64,000 nt of DNA from Streptomyces sp. LX-29 (GTDB lineage Bacteria > Actinomycetota > Actinomycetes > Streptomycetales > Streptomycetaceae): the NCBI RefSeq assembly GCF_029541745.1, contig NZ_CP089746.1, forward strand, positions 3,348,001-3,412,000, given 5' to 3'. Shown one piece after another: positions 47,096 through 55,910 of the stretch. Below the pieces are notes generated by a model, which saw nothing but the letters and a program-made list of their open reading frames with translations, did no database searches and had not been told where the DNA came from. The translations under genes and the position numbers were made by a program. Every line of letters starts with the position of its first letter. Positions within the stretch are counted from its first letter, which is position 1.

Positions 47096-47275
47096 TCAGG
47101 AAGAGTCGCCGGCCACCGCGCGCTGGGCGCCCTCGGTCCGGGCCAGCGCGGCGTCGACCGCCGCGTCTTCCTTGGCCTTGTTGGCGCCGCCCTGGGTCTT
47201 CACGATGGTGCGGATCAGCGCGATGAACGCCGCCGCCATCACAATCGGCGGGAGCAGCGCGGAGACGTAATCCAT
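47096..47275 (-). CDS. Small single-pass membrane protein
   Basis: A 59-aa protein. MDYVSALLPPIVMAAAFIALI contains one transmembrane helix (about 6-24). The rest is a charged, Ala-rich helix (NKAKEDAAVDAALARTEGAQ). AGGAGG lies 9 nt before ATG 47275, and a strong terminator follows, so it is a real transcription unit. Small proteins of this form are common and conserved in Streptomyces; function is unknown. Confidence 0.82.
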   Translation of the reverse strand: MDYVSALLPPIVMAAAFIALIRTIVKTQGGANKAKEDAAVDAALARTEGAQRAVAGDSS

Positions 47276-48250
47276 ATCCGTCGGCCTCCTAGTGCATGAG
47301 GCTTCCAGAGTACGGGGCGCCGACGGGTCCCCCGCCCCTGGGGCCGCGTGGCGGAGCCGGGTCGGGCCGGACGGCCACGGGAAATCGCTCTCCGGGCGGG
47401 ACGGCGCGTACGGGTCCCGGGAACCGGCCGTCGGAACCGTCCGACGCAAAGAGCCGGGAAGCGACCGCGGAGAACCCGCACGGACCGTCCGCCCACGCTT
47501 CGAGAGGGCGCGGATCCGCACCGTGGCGAGAAAGCCCGCCCTCACGACGACCACCTGCGACCAAGCCCCGGAACCACCCGGGACTAGCCCGGGACAAAGG
47601 GTCGAGAACCGGCCGGGGGGAGAGCCGGGCCGCGGCGTGGGTCGGTGGAATCGGAGTGCGCGGGGCGGGCCGCGGACGGGAAGCCCTAACCGGCGACCGT
47701 GCGGTGCGCGCTCTGCCGTCCGCCGTCGCCGTCCGCGATAAAGGGGCCGGTGCCGGTCGGAATGGCCCCTGCCCGGGAACCGGTCGCGGAAGCGGACAGG
47801 GAACCGGGTCCGGGAACCGGCGGGGAACCGGTCGGGGACGGCTCCGCGGAATCGAGAGGTTCAGACCACGTGAGCGGCGAGAAACCCGGCGGCCACCCTC
47901 GGCAATGGGACCGTCGTCACTCCGAGGAGGGGCCCTCGGGCCGCGCTCCCGGCGGAATCTGAGCGGTTTAGATCGGAGCGGTTCAGATCCGATCTCGTTC
48001 CGGAAATGGCGCCCCCGACCGCGCGGGGCGCCCCCATCCGCCGGCATCCGCCGCAATGGGCCCGGCACCGACCGGAAAGGGCCGGTGCCGGAGGGTGTCC
48101 GACGGAATCGGGACGCCGGGGCCCGCGCCTGGCGAGAAATGCCTCTCCGGACCGCCCGACGGAAACGACCGACTATCGGACCCGGAAGAGCGAGAGCCCC
48201 GGATCGCGTCCCTGAGAGGGCGACGCGCGGGTCCCGCACCTTCGGGACGT
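47276..48250. other. 975-bp gene-free region with scattered GGGAACCGG motifs
   Basis: No gene is supported on either strand. The long frames here encode simple Arg/Gly/Pro-rich sequence and lack ribosome-binding sites. GGGAACCGG recurs at about 47417, 47776, 47797, 47813 and 47823, and GAAC-containing variants are scattered to 48200. Confidence 0.55.
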
Positions 48251-49060
48251 TCAGGCCGGGCGGGCCGCGAGGAATCCCTCGGCCGGCGGGGCCTGGCGGC
48301 GTTTGGGCGGGAAGACCTCCGCCGGGGTGGGGACCGGGCGCCCCGGTTTGGGCGCGGACGGACCCGGCTCGGCCCGGGAAGGCCCGGCGGGCTCCTCGGG
48401 CCTTTTTCGGGGCGCGGGCTTGGGGTCCCCCTGCGCCGGCTTGGCGGGCTTACCGCTCTTCTCCGTATCCGCGGCACGCACGGCGTTCTCCACGTTCTCG
48501 AACCGCTCGGCCATCTCCGCCCTCGCCTTCTCCGGGTTCTCGGCGGGGTCGGCGCCTCCGGCCCGTCCCGCCGCTTCGGCCCATCCGCCGTCCTCCACAC
48601 CGCCGGCCTCCGAGGGCCGGGAACGGGGCACCAGCGGCCGTCCGCCGCGCTCCGCGTCCCCGCCGGCGCCGAAGCGCTCGGCGAGCCGCTCACAGTGCCC
48701 CAGCAGCCTGCGCCGGCGCAGCCCCTCGGCGGGGCCGGAGAGCGTGGCGCAGAGTGTGCGCAGGGCGGCCAGGTCCTCCGGCCGCGGCCGGTACCCGGCC
48801 GTCAGGGCGCCCTGGAGCTGGTCCAGGTAGCCGGTGGCGGCGCCGGGGAGCGCGGCGCGGTAGCGGGCCAGCTCGTCGAGGAGGAAGGCGCGCAGCCGCC
48901 CGCCCTCGCGGACCGCTTCGTCCACGGCTTGGGCGAGGCGGAGGCAGTCCCGCACCTCCGCGGCCCGTTCCGGGCCTGGGCGGGCGGGGACGGCGGTGGG
49001 CTGGAGGGCGATGGCGAGGGCGCGTCGGAGCACACGCAGCTCGTCCGCGCTGAACGCCAT
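48251..49060 (-). CDS. Conserved hypothetical protein, helical N-terminal domain
   Basis: A 269-aa cytoplasmic protein. The N-terminal half (about 1-145) is predicted helical and conserved in style (MAFSADELRVLRRALAIAL, CLRLAQAVDEAVREGGRLRA, AALPGAATGYLDQLQGALTA). The C-terminal half is a disordered Pro/Lys/Glu-rich tail. ATG 49060 (after GGCGGA) is preferred; ATG 49090 would add ten residues. An inverted repeat lies just upstream. It is upstream of the coaX end, in the same direction. I cannot assign a function. Confidence 0.68.
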   Translation of the reverse strand: MAFSADELRVLRRALAIALQPTAVPARPGPERAAEVRDCLRLAQAVDEAVREGGRLRAFLLDELARYRAALPGAATGYLDQLQGALTAGYRPRPEDLAALRTLCATLSGPAEGLRRRRLLGHCERLAERFGAGGDAERGGRPLVPRSRPSEAGGVEDGGWAEAAGRAGGADPAENPEKARAEMAERFENVENAVRAADTEKSGKPAKPAQGDPKPAPRKRPEEPAGPSRAEPGPSAPKPGRPVPTPAEVFPPKRRQAPPAEGFLAARPA

Positions 49061-49105
49061 TCCGCCATGGGGTCCGTATGGCGTGGGCATGGGCCGACTT
49101 TAAGT

Positions 49106-49130
49106 GCTAAGCGGACAAAATCGGCTTAGC
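49106..49130. promoter_or_regulatory. Inverted repeat before the hypothetical gene
   Basis: GCTAAGC (49106-49112) and GCTTAGC (49124-49130) form a 7-bp inverted repeat with an 11-nt AT-richer spacer, 46-70 bp before the start at 49060. A possible operator overlapping the promoter. Confidence 0.4.
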
Positions 49131-49191
49131 GTGAAATTTCGGGCGCGGCGTGGCCCCTCCGGGGAGGGCCGAAGGGGTGGTCGGCCGCGGG

Positions 49192-49270
49192 GCCCCGGAG
49201 GGGGCGGTGCCTGGCCCCGGAGGGGGCGGTGCCCGGAGGGAGCGCCCGCCCCGGAGGGGGTGGCGCATGC
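49192..49270. repeat. Repeated CCCCGGAGGGGGCGGTGCC hairpin units after coaX
   Basis: Two near-identical copies and a third diverged copy of a GC-rich unit of about 22 bp lie downstream of the coaX stop (which is at 49293). Each can fold on itself (CCCCGGAGGGG), so they may act together as the operon terminator. Confidence 0.5.
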
Positions 49271-49292
49271 CCGGAAGGGGGGTGAAGGTCGG

Positions 49293-50090
49293 TCAGGAGC
49301 GCGAGACGTTGCGCTCGTAGACCAGGCGCAGCCCGATCAGCGTCAGCCACGGCTCGTGCTCGTCGATCACCGTCGCCTCGCCCAGCACCATCGGCGCCAG
49401 TCCGCCGGTGGCGATCACGGTCACCTCGTCCGGGTCGTCGGCGAGCTCCCGCGCCATGCGCCGGACGACGCCGTCGACCTGGCCCGCGAAGCCGTAGAGG
49501 ATGCCGGACTGCATGGCCTCGACGGTGTTCTTGCCGATGACCGCGCGCGGCCGGGCCAGCTCGATCTTGCGGAGCTGCGCCCCGCGCACCCCCAGCGCCT
49601 CGACGGAGATCTCGATGCCGGGCGCGATCACGCCGCCCACGTACTCGCCGCGCGCGCTCACCGCGTCGAAGGTCGTCGCCGTGCCGAAGTCGACCACCAC
49701 GCAGGGGCCGTCGTAGAGCTCTATCGCGGCCAGCGCGTTGATGATCCGGTCGGCGCCGACCTCCTTGGGGTTGTCCATCAGGATCGGCACCCCGGTCTTC
49801 ACCCCCGGCTCCACGAGGACGGAGGGCACGTCGCCGTAGTAGCGGCGGGTGACCTCGCGCAGCTCGTGCAGGACGGAGGGGACGGTGGAGCAGATCGCGA
49901 TGCCCTCGATACCGTCGCCCAGCTCCTCGCCGAGCAGCGGGTGGGTACCCATCAGCCCGTGGAGCAGCACGGCGAGTTCATCGGCGGTGCGACGGGCGTC
50001 GGTCGAGATCCGCCAGTGCTCGACGATCTCGTCGCCGTCGAACAGCCCGAGGGTGGTGTGGGTGTTGCCGACGTCGATGGTGAGCAGCAT
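49293..50090 (-). CDS. coaX: Type III pantothenate kinase
   Basis: A 265-aa ASKHA-fold kinase that phosphorylates pantothenate in the first step of CoA synthesis. Phosphate-binding motifs are MLLTIDVGNTHTTLGLF near the start, VGADRIINALAA, and VVDFGTATTFDAV. Its start overlaps the nadC stop by 1 nt (TGATG). It is the last gene of the panC-nadB-nadC-coaX operon, so CoA and NAD precursor steps are made together. Confidence 0.96.
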   Translation of the reverse strand: MLLTIDVGNTHTTLGLFDGDEIVEHWRISTDARRTADELAVLLHGLMGTHPLLGEELGDGIEGIAICSTVPSVLHELREVTRRYYGDVPSVLVEPGVKTGVPILMDNPKEVGADRIINALAAIELYDGPCVVVDFGTATTFDAVSARGEYVGGVIAPGIEISVEALGVRGAQLRKIELARPRAVIGKNTVEAMQSGILYGFAGQVDGVVRRMARELADDPDEVTVIATGGLAPMVLGEATVIDEHEPWLTLIGLRLVYERNVSRS

Positions 50091-51148
50091 CAGCCGTGCT
50101 CCTCCGCGGTCTGCCGGGGCGTCGCGTCGTCGCGCAGGTCCAGGCCGATGTCGAGGATCGGCGAGGAGTGGGTGAGCGCGCCCACGGCGAGGTAGTCGAC
50201 TCCGGTCTCGGCGTACGTACGGGCGTTGGCGAGGGTGAGCCGGCCCGAGGACTCCAGCTTGGCGCGCCCGGCCACCAGCTCCACCGCCTCCCGGGTCTGC
50301 TCCGGGGTGAAGTTGTCCAGCAGGATCAGGTCGGCGCCCGCGTCGAGCACCGGCGGGATCTGGTCGAGGGTGTCGACCTCGACCTCGATCGGCAGCTCGG
50401 GGAAGCGCTCGCGCACCGCCGTGAACGCCTCCGCCACGCCGCCCGCCGCGACCACGTGGTTGTCCTTGACCAGCGCCGCGTCCGACAGCGACATCCGGTG
50501 GTTGACGCCGCCGCCGCAGCGCACCGCGTACTTCTCCAGCGCCCGCAGCCCCGGCGTGGTCTTACGGGTGTCGCGGACGCTCGCCGCGGTGCCCGCCAGC
50601 TCGTCGGCCCACGCGCGGGTCGCGGTGGCGATGCCCGACAGCCGGCACAGCAGGTTCAGCGCGCTGCGCTCGCCGGTGAGCAGGTCGCGGGTGCGGCTGC
50701 GCACGGACAGCAGCTTCTGGCCCGGTACCACCCGGTCGCCGTCCTCCACGTGCCGCTCGACCTCGAACTCCTCCGTGCACACCACGGACAGGATCGCCTC
50801 GGCGATCCGCAGCCCGGCGACCGTACCGGCCTCCCGCGCGGTGAAGTCACCGGTGGCGAAGGCGTCCTCGGGCACGGTCGCGACGGTCGTCACGTCCGCG
50901 CCCTGGTCCAGGTCCTCCTCGATCGCCATGTGGGCGATGTCCTCGACCTGGACCGGGTCGAGCCCGGCGTCGGCGAGCAGCGCCGCCAGGTCGGGGTCGA
51001 GGCCGCACTCCATCGGGTCCAGCCCGTACGCGCCGTCGGCGTCGCCGCAGGCGCACGCGTCACCGCAGCCGCCGCCGGTGTCGCCGTCGGACAGCAGCGG
51101 CAGCTCTGCCGGCTCGTCGTGGTGGGGGGTGCCAGGGGTACTGCTCAC
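50090..51148 (-). CDS. nadC: Nicotinate-nucleotide pyrophosphorylase with Cys-rich N-terminus
   Basis: A 352-aa quinolinate phosphoribosyltransferase of de novo NAD synthesis. Family motifs: DLLTGERSALNLLCRLSGIA, RDTRKTTPGLRALEKYAV, GGGVNHRMSLSDAALVKDNH and LILLDNF. The first about 55 residues are an extension with a tight cysteine group (GGGCGDACACGDADG, then MECG), possibly metal-binding; I recall such extensions in other Streptomyces. GTG 51148 overlaps the nadB stop (GTGA). Both ends overlap neighbours, so translation is coupled. Confidence 0.95.
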   Translation of the reverse strand: MSSTPGTPHHDEPAELPLLSDGDTGGGCGDACACGDADGAYGLDPMECGLDPDLAALLADAGLDPVQVEDIAHMAIEEDLDQGADVTTVATVPEDAFATGDFTAREAGTVAGLRIAEAILSVVCTEEFEVERHVEDGDRVVPGQKLLSVRSRTRDLLTGERSALNLLCRLSGIATATRAWADELAGTAASVRDTRKTTPGLRALEKYAVRCGGGVNHRMSLSDAALVKDNHVVAAGGVAEAFTAVRERFPELPIEVEVDTLDQIPPVLDAGADLILLDNFTPEQTREAVELVAGRAKLESSGRLTLANARTYAETGVDYLAVGALTHSSPILDIGLDLRDDATPRQTAEEHG

Positions 51149-53010
51149 GGCTGCGGCTCCGTCTCGGCTCGGGGGGCGGTGCTTCGGGGGAAGTCCGAAG
51201 AGTCTGTCGTACGGACGTCGAGCGTGCCGTCCGGGAGCAGGGTCACGAGCAGGTGGCGGCGCCACGCGACGTCGTCGCGGTCCGGACGGTCCTCCCGCCA
51301 GTGGCAGCCGCGCGTCTCCTCACGGCGGCGGGCGGCGGCGACCAGCACCCGCGCGACGAGCAGCAGGTTGGTGGCCTCCCAGGTCTCCACGCCGGGCTCG
51401 GCGGTCTTGCCGTCTCGCCACAGCTGCGCCGTGGCTTCCTGGTGGACGGCGTTCAGCCGCTCCGCGGCACGGGCGAGGGACTCCGCGGAGCGGAGGACTC
51501 CGGCGCCTCTCGTCATGATGCGCTGGATGGTGTAGCGGGCCTCGGAGGCGAGGAGCGGGGCCCCCGCGGGGTGCGATGCCCCTGCCGGGTGCGGTGCCCC
51601 TGCCGGGCGGGTTGTCGGCTCTCCCGCCGTGGGGGTGGTGTGCTCCGCCCCCGCGCCCTCTTCAGGGACGGGGAAGCCGTCGGTGGGAGGCGTCCAGGGG
51701 GCCGACTCGGTGGTGATGTCGGCGGCGATGCGCTCGGCGAAGACCAGGCCCTCCAGCAGCGAGTTGGAGGCCAGGCGGTTGGCGCCGTGGACGCCGGTGC
51801 AGGCGACCTCGCCGCAGGCGTAGAGGCCGCGGACCGTGGTGCGGCCGCGCAGGTCGGTGCGGACCCCGCCGCTGGCGTAGTGGGCGGCCGGCGCCACGGG
51901 GATGGGTTGGGTGACCGGGTCGATGCCGTGCGCGCGGCAGGCGGCGAGGATGGTGGGGAAACGGTGCTCCCACATCTCGGCGCCGAAGTGCCGGGCGTCC
52001 AGGTACATGTGCTCGGCGCCCTGCTCCTGCATCCGCTGCATGATGCCCTTGGCCACGATGTCGCGCGGCGCCAGCTCGGCCAGTTCGTGCCGGCCCTGCA
52101 TGAAGCGCACGCCGTCGGCGTCCACGAGGTGGGCGCCCTCGCCGCGCACCGCCTCGGAGACCAGCGGCTGCTGCCCCTCGGCGTCCGGGCCCAGCCACAG
52201 CACCGTCGGGTGGAACTGGACGAACTCCAGGTCGCTCACCTCGGCCCCGGCGCGCAGCGCCAGCGCCACCCCGTCGCCGGTGGAGACGGCGGGGTTGGTG
52301 GTGGCGGAGAAGACCTGCCCCATGCCGCCGGTGGCCAGCACCACCGCGGGGGCGTGTACGGCGCCCACGCCGTCCCGCTGGCCCTCGCCCATGACGTGCA
52401 GGGTGACGCCCGCCGCCCGGCCCTCCGCGTCCTTGATCAGGTCCAGGACGAGCGCGTTCTCCACCGTTTCGATGCCGGCGTCGCGGACCGCCGCGACCAG
52501 CGCGCGGGAGATCTCCGCGCCGGTGGCGTCGCCGCCCGCGTGCGCGATGCGGTTGCGGTGGTGGCCGCCCTCGCGGGTCAGCAGGATCTCGCCGCTCTCC
52601 GCGTCGGTGTCGAACCGGGCGCCGGTGGCGATCAGCCGGCGTACGGCGTCGGGGCCCTCGGTGACCAGCAGTCGCACGGCCTCCTCGTCGCACAGCCCGG
52701 CGCCGGCCACCAGCGTGTCGTCGAGGTGTTGCTCGGGGGTGTCGCCGTCGCCGAGCGCGGCCGCTATGCCGCCCTGCGCCCAGCGGGTGGAGCCGTCGTC
52801 GAGGCGGGCCTTGGTGACGACCGCGACCTTCCGTCCGGCGGCCGCGCAGCGCAGCGCCACGGTCAGTCCGGCCACGCCGGAGCCCACGACCACCACATCG
52901 GCGTCGACGGCCCAGCCGGGCGCGGGGGCGTGCAGGGCCGGTCCGTAGGGGGCCCGGTGGTGCGGAACGCGGCTGTCCTGGGACGGTATCGCGGGGGTGG
53001 GGGAGGTCAC
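51145..53010 (-). CDS. nadB: L-aspartate oxidase
   Basis: A 621-aa FAD enzyme that oxidises aspartate to iminoaspartate for NAD synthesis. The FAD motif is DVVVVGSGVAGLTVALRCAA. DDGSTRWAQGGIAAAL, GGHHRNRIAHAGGDATG and GEVACTGVHGANRLASNSLLEG are succinate-dehydrogenase-family signatures. The C-terminal helical domain contains a Pro/Ala-rich insert (near 460-500). Its usual partner nadA is not in this window. It starts 10 bp after the panC stop. Confidence 0.96.
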   Translation of the reverse strand: MTSPTPAIPSQDSRVPHHRAPYGPALHAPAPGWAVDADVVVVGSGVAGLTVALRCAAAGRKVAVVTKARLDDGSTRWAQGGIAAALGDGDTPEQHLDDTLVAGAGLCDEEAVRLLVTEGPDAVRRLIATGARFDTDAESGEILLTREGGHHRNRIAHAGGDATGAEISRALVAAVRDAGIETVENALVLDLIKDAEGRAAGVTLHVMGEGQRDGVGAVHAPAVVLATGGMGQVFSATTNPAVSTGDGVALALRAGAEVSDLEFVQFHPTVLWLGPDAEGQQPLVSEAVRGEGAHLVDADGVRFMQGRHELAELAPRDIVAKGIMQRMQEQGAEHMYLDARHFGAEMWEHRFPTILAACRAHGIDPVTQPIPVAPAAHYASGGVRTDLRGRTTVRGLYACGEVACTGVHGANRLASNSLLEGLVFAERIAADITTESAPWTPPTDGFPVPEEGAGAEHTTPTAGEPTTRPAGAPHPAGASHPAGAPLLASEARYTIQRIMTRGAGVLRSAESLARAAERLNAVHQEATAQLWRDGKTAEPGVETWEATNLLLVARVLVAAARRREETRGCHWREDRPDRDDVAWRRHLLVTLLPDGTLDVRTTDSSDFPRSTAPRAETEPQP

Positions 53011-53020
53011 GGGCGTCGCC

Positions 53021-54067
53021 TCACAGGGTCGTTCCGGGCGCGGCGCCCGAGCCGGGTCGGGGTCCGAAGTCCAGTCGGATGTTGTCGATCAGGCGGGTGG
53101 TGCCCACCTTGGCGGCGACGGCGAGCACGGCCTCACCGCGGTGGTCGTCGGGTGCCTCGGTGAAGTCCGACGGGTCGATGAGCCCGAGGTAGTCCAGGGT
53201 CAGCGGCGGTTCGGCCGCCGCCGCCTCGGCGAGCACGGCGGCCGCCGCGTCCCGTACGGCCCGCGGTGACGCGACCCGCGCGGCCGCGCCCGGCTCGGTG
53301 TTCCCTTCCGCGAAGTCCGTGAAGTCGGGGTCGTCGCCGGCCGCGGCGCCGGACGCGTTCCTGGCGGCGAGCAGTCCCGCGTCGCGGGCGGCGAACAGGG
53401 CTCGGGACAGCGCCAGGGCGGTGCCGCGCTCCGGCCCGGACAGGTAGCGGTTGCGGCTGGAGAGCGCCAGCCCGTCACCCTCCCGCACGGTCGGCACCCC
53501 GACCACCTCGACGGGGAAGTTGAGGTCGCGGACCATGCGGCGGATCAGGGCCAGCTGCTGGGCGTCCTTCTCACCGAAGAAGGCCACGTCGGGGCGGGTG
53601 AGGTGGAGCAGCTTGGCGACGACGGTGAGCATCCCGTCGAAGTGACCGGGACGGGAGGCGCCCTCGTAGCGCTCCCCCATCGGCCCGGCGGTGAGCCGCA
53701 CGTGCGGTTCGCCGCCGGGGTAGACCTCCTCCACCGAGGGCGCGAAGACGATGTCCGCGCCGGCCGCGGCGGCGACGGTGAGGTCGGCGTCGAGGGTGCG
53801 CGGGTAGCGGTCGAGGTCCTCGCCCGCCCCGAACTGCAGCGGATTGACGAAGACGGTGACCGTCACCAGACCCTTGGCGCCGACGCGGGCACGGGCGGCG
53901 CGGATCAGGGAGGCGTGTCCCTCGTGCAGCGCGCCCATGGTCATCACGACGGCGGTGCGCCCCGGCATCGCGAAGTGCGCGAGGGCCGCGTCGAAGTCCG
54001 TACGGTCGGTGAACAGCTCCACGTCGGGCTCTCCCGGTCGGGCCTTGTTCCACAGCTTCGGGCTCAT
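53021..54067 (-). CDS. panC: Pantothenate synthetase
   Basis: A 348-aa ligase that joins pantoate and beta-alanine using ATP. The HIGH-like motif is [36 protein letters not shown] is typical, [15 protein letters not shown] follows, and the KMSKS-like stretch is [10 protein letters not shown]. An Ala/Asp/Glu-rich insert near 240-270 lengthens it beyond the usual 280-300 aa. Its ATG overlaps the stop of the DUF2520 gene (ATGA). Confidence 0.95.
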   Translation of the reverse strand: MSPKLWNKARPGEPDVELFTDRTDFDAALAHFAMPGRTAVVMTMGALHEGHASLIRAARARVGAKGLVTVTVFVNPLQFGAGEDLDRYPRTLDADLTVAAAAGADIVFAPSVEEVYPGGEPHVRLTAGPMGERYEGASRPGHFDGMLTVVAKLLHLTRPDVAFFGEKDAQQLALIRRMVRDLNFPVEVVGVPTVREGDGLALSSRNRYLSGPERGTALALSRALFAARDAGLLAARNASGAAAGDDPDFTDFAEGNTEPGAAARVASPRAVRDAAAAVLAEAAAAEPPLTLDYLGLIDPSDFTEAPDDHRGEAVLAVAAKVGTTRLIDNIRLDFGPRPGSGAAPGTTL

Positions 54068-54984
54068 ACCGCCCCTCCCACTCCAGGGTCCGAGAGGACG
54101 CCCAGGAGGTCCTCCGCCAACTCCGGCTTCAGCAGTCCATTGGCGAGCGCCCGGTCCGCGGTGGCCCGGGCCATCGCCAGGTACGCCGCCACGCTCTGCG
54201 GCGCGTGCGCGCGCAGCTCGGCGACGTGCGCGGCCACCGTGCCCGCGTCACCGCGGGCGACCGGTCCGGTCAGCGCCGCGTCGCCGCTGCGCAGCGCGTT
54301 GTCGAGAGCGGCGCCCAGCAGCGGGCCGAGCATGCGGCCGGGGGCCTCGACTCCGGCGGTACGCAGCAGCTCCATCGACTGGGCGACCAGGGTGACCAGG
54401 TGGTTGGCGCCGATGGTAAGCGCCGCGTGGTAGAGCGGGCGCGCCTCCTCCTCGATCCACTCCGGCTCGCCACCCATCTCGATGACCAGCGCCTCCGCGG
54501 CGAGCCGCAGCTCCTCCGGCGCGGTCACCCCGAAGGGGCAGCCCGCCAGCCGCTGCACGTCCACCGGGGAGCCGGTGAACGTCATCGCGGGGTGCAGCGC
54601 CAACGGCAGGGCGCCCGCGCGCCGCGCGGGGTCCAGCACGGCCGTGCCGTACCGGCCCGAGGCGTGCACGATCAGCTGTCCCGGGCGTACCGCCCCGGTC
54701 TCGGCGAGCCCCGAGACCAGCCCCGGCAGCGCGTCGTCGGGGACCGTGAGGAGCACCAGCTCCGCCCGCGCCAGCACCTCTGCCGGCTCCACCAGCGGCA
54801 CCTCGGGCAGCAACGCGGCCGCCCTACGGACCGAGGCGTCCGAGACGCCCGAGGCCGCCACCGGCCGGTGTCCGGCCATCCGCAGCGCGGCCGCCAACGC
54901 CGGGCCGACGCGGCCCGCGCCGACCACGCCGACGGTCAGCCGTGCCGGGCGGTCCTGCGGCTCGTTCATGGGGTGTGCGTTCAC
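54064..54984 (-). CDS. Rossmann-like/DUF2520 protein at head of panC operon
   Basis: A 306-aa protein. The N-terminal half has a dinucleotide-binding motif ([20 protein letters not shown]). The C-terminal DUF2520 helical domain contains HPAMTFTG and [15 protein letters not shown]. The fold is like ketopantoate reductase and ProC, and the place directly before panC suggests a step or control in pantothenate synthesis, which is not proven. GTG 54984 has GGAAGG upstream; ATG 54969 is an alternative. TAGCAT near 55037 may be the operon -10. Confidence 0.85.
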   Translation of the reverse strand: MNAHPMNEPQDRPARLTVGVVGAGRVGPALAAALRMAGHRPVAASGVSDASVRRAAALLPEVPLVEPAEVLARAELVLLTVPDDALPGLVSGLAETGAVRPGQLIVHASGRYGTAVLDPARRAGALPLALHPAMTFTGSPVDVQRLAGCPFGVTAPEELRLAAEALVIEMGGEPEWIEEEARPLYHAALTIGANHLVTLVAQSMELLRTAGVEAPGRMLGPLLGAALDNALRSGDAALTGPVARGDAGTVAAHVAELRAHAPQSVAAYLAMARATADRALANGLLKPELAEDLLGVLSDPGVGGAV

Positions 54985-55169
54985 GCGGCGGGGGCCTTCC
55001 GTTCCAGTCCGCGGCGGGTACCGGACGATTCCTCGCCATGCTACGCGAGTGCCGCCCGATGCCCTTCTGCCCTGGCGGGCGGCCGGGTGGGGGGGGACGG
55101 GGCCATGTGCGGGCGGCTATGTGTGGGTGGGCAGGTGCGGGCGGGCAGGTGCGGGCGGCGACGCGCCGC

Positions 55170-55582
55170 GGGGCGGCATGGTGCTCTGCCGAGTGCGGCC
55201 TTCGTCTCGCGCCTTCGGCGCAGAGAATGCCGCAACGGGGAGGGAGGGGCGGCCTGATCGCCATCGCCGGCTGCCGCCGAGTGGGGGCGGGCGTGGGGAC
55301 CGCGTCGGAACGGTGAGACTCCGCATGGCGGCGGACTGCGGGACGTCTTTCCCGGGAGACAGAAATGCCTTCACAGAATTGCTTGATGCTGAGCAAGTAC
55401 CAGGTCAAGGGAGTCTGCGAGGCATAACCGTCGGCGCCGGGACCCGGCAACAGACCGGGGCATGGACCACCGACCGACAGACGGCCACGGCGCCCAGGCG
55501 GCCCCTCCCCTATCCGCTGCCGCCGCTGTGCGCCGAAGGCGCGAGACGAAAGCCGACAGCCAACCGAGCACCATGCCGCCCC
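55170..55582. repeat. Pair of about 53-bp inverted repeats enclosing 306 bp
   Basis: The left arm (55170-55222) has GGGGCGGCATGGTGCTC at its outer end and the 22-bp block 55201-55222 (starting TTCGTCTCGCGCC) at its inner end. The right arm (55529-55582) is the inverted match: the 22-bp block at 55529-55550 and the 17-bp block at 55566-55582 are both exact, with about 14-15 unmatched bases between. No gene is supported in 54985-55616. Confidence 0.85.
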
Positions 55583-55616
55583 ACGACCAGCCGCGGATGG
55601 CCGTCGTCAGGGGGCG

Positions 55617-55811
55617 TCAGGAGCAGGTCTCGCGGCCCGCGAGCGTCCGGGGGCGGCGGGTGAGGGCGGCGCGCCAGGCGGTGAGGGTTCGGGCGAGGGA
55701 GGAACGGGGGCGCACCGGGCGTCGGTCGGCGGTACCGGGGGCGGGCGGGGCGGGCTCGCCGCGCTGGGTGGAGCGGTAGGCGTCGAGGATGTGCTGCTGG
55801 GTGATGGACAT
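55617..55811 (-). CDS. Small conserved hypothetical protein
   Basis: A 64-aa protein beginning MSITQQHILDAYRSTQRGEP and ending in a basic region with a Cys. I recall similar small Streptomyces proteins beside ArsR-type regulators. GGTGA lies before ATG 55811. It is divergent from the DUF5937/ArsR gene with about 100 bp between, including a TTGAC/GTCAA inverted repeat, so it is a probable target of that regulator. Function unknown. Confidence 0.6.
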   Translation of the reverse strand: MSITQQHILDAYRSTQRGEPAPPAPGTADRRPVRPRSSLARTLTAWRAALTRRPRTLAGRETCS

Positions 55812-55853
55812 GTGGATCACCGTGCGGCCGTCGGCCGGGGGCTGGCACGTCAG

Positions 55854-55870
55854 TTGACGAGGACCGTCAA
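55854..55870. promoter_or_regulatory. Inverted repeat, candidate ArsR operator
   Basis: TTGAC-N7-GTCAA lies midway between the two divergent genes. GATCACCG also occurs twice (about 55815 and 55874). The first TTGACG could double as a -35 element. Confidence 0.45.
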
Positions 55871-55910
55871 ATGATCACCGAAACCCGGCGTACGCAGGCA
55901 CGATGAGGTC

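Noticed and set aside
47296..49053. 585-codon plus-strand frame
   Set aside because: Simple Arg/Pro/Gly sequence, no start signal, and it covers a better minus-strand gene at 48251-49060.
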